Source of the DNA: Prevotellaceae bacterium
GTDB taxonomy: Bacteria > Bacteroidota > Bacteroidia > Bacteroidales > UBA932
Length of the DNA: 15,571 bases
Reading direction: 5' to 3'
Assembly: GCA_031288885.1 (NCBI GenBank)
Contig: JAITQP010000300.1
Span: forward strand, 1-15,571
Shown: positions 7,071 through 15,571 of the stretch, in pieces
Layout of the letters: each line of letters starts with the position of its first letter
Numbering within the stretch: position 1 is the stretch's first letter
The notes under the pieces: generated by a model
The model's input: only the letters and a program-made list of their open reading frames with translations
Told to the model about the DNA's origin: nothing
Databases searched by the model: none
Made by a program: the position numbers and the translations under genes

Positions 7071-10000
7071 ATGCTCTCACACACTAATGCTAACGAGCGC
7101 ATCAGCTTCGCCACCATAAAAAATAAATATGAACATCCTGATTTCTTGGAGGTGCAGCTGAAATCGTTTCAAGATTTTTTTCAGCTTGAAACAACTCCTG
7201 AAAACCGAAAAAATGAGGGGCTTTTCAAGGTCTTTCAAGAAAATTTTCCCATTACCGATACCCGTAACAACTTTGTGCTGGAGTTCGTTGACTACTTCAT
7301 CGACCCCCCGCGCTATAGCATTGACGAGTGTTTGGAGCGCGGGCTTACCTACAGCGTTCCGCTTAAGGCTAAGCTCAAGCTTTACTGTACCGACCCCGAG
7401 CATGAAGATTTTGATACCGTAATACAGGACGTTTACTTGGGCACGGTGCCCTACATGACGCCGCGCGGCACGTTCGTTATCAACGGCGCCGAGCGCGTGG
7501 TGGTGTCGCAGCTTCACCGCTCGCCGGGCGTATTCTTTGGCCAAAGCACGCACGCTAACGGCACCAAGCTTTACTCGGCGAGGATTATCCCCTTCAAGGG
7601 CTCGTGGATTGAGTTTGCCACCGACATCAACAACGTGATGTACGCCTACATCGACCGCAAAAAGAAGCTGCCCGTAACCACGCTGCTGCGCGCCATAGGC
7701 TACGAATCGGACAAGGATATTCTGGAAATATTTGGGCTGGCTGACGAGGTGAAAGTTTCTAAGGCTACGCTGAACAAGTACATTGGCCGCCGCTTGGCCG
7801 CCCGCGTGCTCAAGTCGTGGATTGAAGATTTTGTGGATGAGGATACGGGCGAGGTGGTTTCCATTGAGCGCAACGAGGTGGTGATTGACCGCGAGGTGGT
7901 GCTCGGCAAGGAGCACATTGACGCTATTCTGGAGTCGGACGCTAAGTCGATTTTGCTGCACAAGGAGGGGCAAAACGCTTCGGAGTACTCCATCATCCTA
8001 AATACGATGCAAAAAGACCCCTGCAACTCGGAGAAGGAAGCGGTGGTCTACATTTACCGCCAGCTGCGCAACTCCGAGCCGCCCGACGAGGCCACGGCGC
8101 GGGACGTTATCGACAAGCTCTTTTTCTCCGACAAGCGCTACGACTTGGGCGATGTGGGGCGCTACCGCATCAACACCAAGCTCGACCTGACCATCCCCAA
8201 CGATACCCGCGTGCTGACAAAGGACGACATGATTGCCATCATCCGGCACCTCATCCAGCTCATCAACTCCAAGGCCGATGTGGACGATATTGACCACCTG
8301 AGCAACCGGCGCGTGCGCACGGTGGGCGAGCAGCTCGCCAACCAGTTCAGCGTGGGGCTGGCGCGCATGTCGCGGACTATCCGCGAGCGCATGAACGTAC
8401 GCGATAACGAAGTGTTTACGCCAATTGACCTTATCAACGCCAAAACGCTATCGTCGGTTATCAACTCATTTTTTGGCACCAACCAGCTGTCGCAGTTCAT
8501 GGACCAAACCAACCTGCTCACGGAGGTTACGCACAAGCGCCGCCTGTCGGCGCTGGGGCCCGGCGGCTTGAGCCGCGAGCGCGCAGGGTTTGAGGTGCGC
8601 GACGTGCACTACACGCACTACGGGCGCCTGTGCCCCATTGAAACGCCCGAAGGCCCCAACATCGGCCTCATATCCTCGCTGTGCGTTTACGCCCGAATTA
8701 ACAAGCTCGGATTTATCGAAACGCCCTACCGAAAGGTTACGCACGGCTCGGTAAACCTGAACAACCGCGAGGTGGTGTACATGAGCGCAGAGGAGGAGGA
8801 AAACAAGATTATTGCGCAGGCCAGCTCTGCCGTGGACGACAAGGGCAGCTTTTTGGATACCCGCATAAAGTGCCGTCTGGAGGCCGACTATCCGGTGACG
8901 GAGCCGGAAAAAATAGAGCTGATGGACGTGGCGCCCAACCAAATTGCCTCCATCGCGGCGTCGCTCATCCCCTTCTTGGAGAATGACGACGCCAACCGCG
9001 CCCTCATGGGCGCAAACATGATGCGGCAGGCTGTGCCCCTCATCCGCCCCGAGGCGCCCATTGTGGGCACGGGGCTCGAGGGCGAGGTGGTGCGCGACAG
9101 CCGAACCCAGCTAATGGCCGAGCGCGACGGCGTGGTGGAGCACGTAGACGCCCGCGAAATTCACGTGAGGTACGACTACACCGAGGAAGAAAAATTTGTA
9201 TCCTTTGACTCCGATTTGGTGGTGTACAAAATCATCAAGTACCAAAAAACTAACCAAAACACCTGCATCAACCTGCGTCCGGTGGTCGTTAAGGGGCAGC
9301 GGGTAACGCGGGGGCAGCTGATGACCGAGGGGTACTCCACGCAGGGCGGAGAGCTGGCGCTGGGGCGCAACCTAAAGGTGGCCTTCATGCCGTGGAAAGG
9401 CTACAACTTTGAGGATGCCATCGTGCTCTCGGAAAGGCTGGTGCGCGAGGACATTTTTACCTCCATACACATCGACGAGCACATCATGGAGGTGCGCGAC
9501 ACCAAGCGCGGTATGGAGGAGCTGACCTCCGATATCCCCAACGTGAGCGAAGACGCCACGCGCAACCTCGACGAAAACGGGCTTATCCGGATTGGCGCTA
9601 CGGTTGTTCCCGGGGATATCCTTATCGGAAAAATTACGCCGAAAGGCGAAAGCGACCCCTCGCCCGAAGAAAAGCTGCTGCGCGCCATCTTTGGCGATAA
9701 GGCCGGCGACGTGAAGGACGCCTCGCTAAAGGCCTCGCCATCCCTCTACGGTACGGTGATTGATAAAAAGCTCTTCTCGCGCGTTATAAAGGAGGATAAA
9801 AAGACAAAGGCAAACGAAAAGCAGCAGCTGCAAAAGTTTGACAACGAAATGGAGGAGAAGGCTCAGGAGCTGAAAGCGGTTCTGGTCGAAAAGCTCTTTG
9901 CGGTGGTGAACGGAAAATCTTCGCAGGGCGTGCTGGACTACTTTGGCGCAGAGGTGGTGGCAAGAGGCGTGAAGTTTACGCAGCGCCTGCTCATGGATTT

Positions 10001-10889
10001 GGACTACACCAACATTAACGCCAGCAAGTGGACTACGGATAAGGACAAAAACACCTTGATACGCAAGCTCATCAACAACTACATGATTAAGTACAAGGAG
10101 CTGGACGCCAACGTAAAGCGCAAAAAATACAACCTTACCATTGGCGATGAGCTGCCGAGCGGTATTGTGCAGATGGCAAAGGTTTACATTGCCAAAAAGC
10201 GCAAAATTACGGTGGGCGATAAAATGGCAGGCCGCCACGGCAACAAGGGTATTGTAGCCCGCGTGGTGCGCGACGAGGATATGCCGTTCCTTGAGGACGG
10301 TACGATTGTGGATATTGTGCTCAACCCGCTGGGCGTGCCCTCGCGTATGAACCTCGGGCAGATATACGAAACGGTGCTGGGCTGGGCCGGCAAGCAAATG
10401 GGGGTAAAATTTGCAACGCCCATTTTTGACGGAGCGCAGCTGGAGCACCTGAACGAGTACACCGAAAAGGCCGGCATCCCGCGCTTTGGCAAAACCTACC
10501 TGCGCGACGGCGGCACCGGCGAACCCTTTGACCAGCCGGCCACCGTGGGCGTTATCTACATGATTAAGCTCGGGCACATGGTGGACGACAAGATGCACGC
10601 GCGCTCCATAGGCCCATACTCGCTTATCACGCAGCAGCCGCTGGGCGGCAAGGCGCAGTTTGGCGGTCAGCGCTTCGGCGAAATGGAGGTGTGGGCGCTC
10701 GAGGCATTTGGAGCGGCCAACATCTTGCAGGAAATCCTTACCGTGAAGTCCGACGACGTGGTGGGCAGAGCCAAAACCTACGAAACCATCGTAAAGGGCG
10801 ACCCCATGCCTACACCCGGCCTACCCGAATCGCTCAACGTGCTGCTGCACGAGCTGCGAGGCTTGGGGCTCAATATTGGGTTGGAGTAG
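7071..10889 (+). CDS. rpoB: DNA-directed RNA polymerase subunit beta
   Basis: RpoB (1272 aa, the usual Bacteroidota length) forms the pincer and half of the active site of RNA polymerase. The rifampicin pocket region (about residues 472-500) has QLSQFMDQ and [13 protein letters not shown]. The positions equivalent to E. coli D516, H526 and S531 are the wild-type residues D478, H488 and S493. The residue equivalent to Pro520 is Leu482. The active-site lysine region [12 protein letters not shown] is at 1049-1060. The C-terminus ends in [15 protein letters not shown] lysine/glutamate-rich segment lies at about residues 905-945. The start ATG 7071 follows an A/T-rich leader. Confidence 0.99.
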   Translation: MLSHTNANERISFATIKNKYEHPDFLEVQLKSFQDFFQLETTPENRKNEGLFKVFQENFPITDTRNNFVLEFVDYFIDPPRYSIDECLERGLTYSVPLKAKLKLYCTDPEHEDFDTVIQDVYLGTVPYMTPRGTFVINGAERVVVSQLHRSPGVFFGQSTHANGTKLYSARIIPFKGSWIEFATDINNVMYAYIDRKKKLPVTTLLRAIGYESDKDILEIFGLADEVKVSKATLNKYIGRRLAARVLKSWIEDFVDEDTGEVVSIERNEVVIDREVVLGKEHIDAILESDAKSILLHKEGQNASEYSIILNTMQKDPCNSEKEAVVYIYRQLRNSEPPDEATARDVIDKLFFSDKRYDLGDVGRYRINTKLDLTIPNDTRVLTKDDMIAIIRHLIQLINSKADVDDIDHLSNRRVRTVGEQLANQFSVGLARMSRTIRERMNVRDNEVFTPIDLINAKTLSSVINSFFGTNQLSQFMDQTNLLTEVTHKRRLSALGPGGLSRERAGFEVRDVHYTHYGRLCPIETPEGPNIGLISSLCVYARINKLGFIETPYRKVTHGSVNLNNREVVYMSAEEEENKIIAQASSAVDDKGSFLDTRIKCRLEADYPVTEPEKIELMDVAPNQIASIAASLIPFLENDDANRALMGANMMRQAVPLIRPEAPIVGTGLEGEVVRDSRTQLMAERDGVVEHVDAREIHVRYDYTEEEKFVSFDSDLVVYKIIKYQKTNQNTCINLRPVVVKGQRVTRGQLMTEGYSTQGGELALGRNLKVAFMPWKGYNFEDAIVLSERLVREDIFTSIHIDEHIMEVRDTKRGMEELTSDIPNVSEDATRNLDENGLIRIGATVVPGDILIGKITPKGESDPSPEEKLLRAIFGDKAGDVKDASLKASPSLYGTVIDKKLFSRVIKEDKKTKANEKQQLQKFDNEMEEKAQELKAVLVEKLFAVVNGKSSQGVLDYFGAEVVARGVKFTQRLLMDLDYTNINASKWTTDKDKNTLIRKLINNYMIKYKELDANVKRKKYNLTIGDELPSGIVQMAKVYIAKKRKITVGDKMAGRHGNKGIVARVVRDEDMPFLEDGTIVDIVLNPLGVPSRMNLGQIYETVLGWAGKQMGVKFATPIFDGAQLEHLNEYTEKAGIPRFGKTYLRDGGTGEPFDQPATVGVIYMIKLGHMVDDKMHARSIGPYSLITQQPLGGKAQFGGQRFGEMEVWALEAFGAANILQEILTVKSDDVVGRAKTYETIVKGDPMPTPGLPESLNVLLHELRGLGLNIGLE

Positions 10890-10896
10890 CTGGAAG

Positions 10897-10931
10897 TTAA
10901 GAATTAGGAGTTAGGAATTAAGAATTAGGAA
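10897..10931 (+). repeat. Five-copy heptamer tandem array A (TTARGAR) in the rpoB-rpoC spacer
   Basis: Five head-to-tail 7-nt units begin 7 nt after the rpoB stop: TTAAGAA, TTAGGAG, TTAGGAA, TTAAGAA, TTAGGAA. They vary only A/G at the fourth and last positions. The preceding CTGGAAG (10890-10896) looks like a decayed sixth unit. Confidence 0.9.
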
Positions 10932-11016
10932 TGCAAGCGTGCCCCCCATCATTGCGAGCGTAGCGAAGCAACCGGAGCGCAGCGGAGTTCGGCGTAGCCA
11001 ATCCGGCGTTCAACAG
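10932..11016. repeat. GC-rich core of the rpoB-rpoC spacer, likely dispersed repeat
   Basis: An 85-nt GC-rich segment lies between two A/T-rich heptamer arrays. It contains CATTGCGAGCGTAGCGAAGC (10950-10969), a motif that from general knowledge recurs in dispersed intergenic repeats of many unrelated bacteria. It also holds a stretch bounded by CCGG at 10972-10975 and 11003-11006. TTGC/GCAA (10952-10955, 10968-10971) can close a small hairpin. Repeat status is inferred, since no second copy lies in this window. Confidence 0.5.
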
Positions 11017-11051
11017 TCTGAAACCTGAAATTTGAAATTTGGAATCTGAAA
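11017..11051 (+). repeat. Five-copy heptamer tandem array B (YYTGRAA) in the rpoB-rpoC spacer
   Basis: Five head-to-tail 7-nt units end 14 nt before the rpoC start: TCTGAAA, CCTGAAA, TTTGAAA, TTTGGAA, TCTGAAA. The unit differs from array A, but period, copy number and total length (35 nt) are identical. Confidence 0.9.
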
Positions 11052-11065
11052 ATTAGTAGATTATA

Positions 11066-15370
<4,305 letters not shown>

Positions 15371-15403
15371 GCCGATATTCTACACGTTTTTATTTACACA
15401 GCA

Positions 15404-15436
15404 AAATGGCATGGAGAGCAAAGTTCCATGCCATTT
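15404..15436 (+). terminator. 12-bp hairpin after rpoC, candidate terminator
   Basis: AAATGGCATGGA (15404-15415) is the perfect reverse complement of TCCATGCCATTT (15425-15436), with a 9-nt loop. It begins 33 nt after the rpoC stop. No T-run follows on the + strand (GCATTAGAAAAAGC), so it may act as a 3'-end stabiliser or a processed terminator rather than a classic intrinsic one. Confidence 0.6.
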
Positions 15437-15469
15437 GCATTAGAAAAAGCGGACTTAACTTATTCGCTT

Positions 15470-15571
15470 TCAGAGGTTGTGAGATACCCAAATAGTCAAA
15501 TAAGTAAGCCCGCATTGCTGCGAACTTTTACTACTTATTCTTGACTATTTTTGAAACTCTCACATTTCTGA
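15470..15571. repeat. Long imperfect palindrome at the window end
   Basis: Nested inverted arms pair as follows. TCAGA 15470-15474 pairs with TCTGA 15567-15571. TGTGAGA 15478-15484 pairs with TCTCACA 15558-15564. AAATAGTCAA 15490-15499 pairs with TTGACTATTT 15541-15550. ATAAGTA 15500-15506 pairs with TACTTAT 15532-15538. An inner CGCA/TGCG (15511-15514, 15519-15522) has loop TTGC. The arms are about 33 bp in all, with small internal loops. The structure reaches the last base, so it may continue. It could be a MITE-like element, a transposon end or a structured RNA leader. Confidence 0.7.

Noticed and set aside
10897..11051. CRISPR-like repeats in the rpoB-rpoC spacer
   Set aside because: Units are 7 nt with no spacers, so this is a tandem array and not a CRISPR.
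15470..15571. Integron attC site
   Set aside because: It has the palindromic shape, but no GTTRRRY/RYYYAAC core sites at its ends.

Overview
The window is a conserved chromosomal core locus from a member of the Bacteroidota, probably Bacteroidales-like. Three lines of evidence support this. Upstream regions carry the Bacteroidota promoter pattern (TTTG or TTG, 18-20 nt, then TAnnTTTG). Start codons follow A/T-rich leaders with almost no Shine-Dalgarno sequences. RpoB (1272 aa), RpoC (1434 aa) and EF-Tu (395 aa) have lengths and signatures typical of that phylum. Genus cannot be given from the sequence alone.

Layout, all on the + strand. (1) 1-1860: a ClC-family chloride channel/transporter with two C-terminal CBS domains, on its own promoter. 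(2) 1861-2075: a spacer with a long-range inverted repeat and a textbook promoter. (3) 2076-2453: tRNA-Thr(TGT), tRNA-Tyr(GTA), tRNA-Gly(TCC) and tRNA-Thr(GGT), the same order and anticodons as the E. coli thrU-tyrU-glyT-thrT-tufB unit. (4) 2524-3711: tuf (EF-Tu), then a strong hairpin and tRNA-Trp(CCA). (5) 3900-6949: secE, nusG, rplK, rplA, rplJ, rplL. (6) 7071-15370: rpoB and rpoC. (7) 15371-15571: a non-coding tail with a 12-bp hairpin and a long imperfect palindrome that runs off the window.

The genes form the classic translation/transcription superoperon. It holds tRNAs and the factor that delivers them to the ribosome, the SecE translocon subunit, elongation factor NusG, the L11/L1 and L10/L12 stalk proteins, and the two large RNA polymerase subunits. 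No defence, mobile or biosynthetic system was found, and no new protein system is claimed. All large coding regions are intact.

The unusual content is in the spacers. The 176-nt rpoB-rpoC gap holds two different five-copy heptamer arrays around a GC-rich repeat-like core. The rplL-rpoB gap has a 17-bp hairpin. The tuf-trpT hairpin shares sequence with both strands of the tRNA-Trp acceptor stem. The region after rpoC has a roughly 100-nt palindrome with possible alternative pairing. Protein and tRNA oddities are a Val at the ClC 'proton glutamate' position, Leu at the RpoB position equivalent to E. coli Pro520, and a C-T mismatch in the anticodon stem of tRNA-Thr(TGT).
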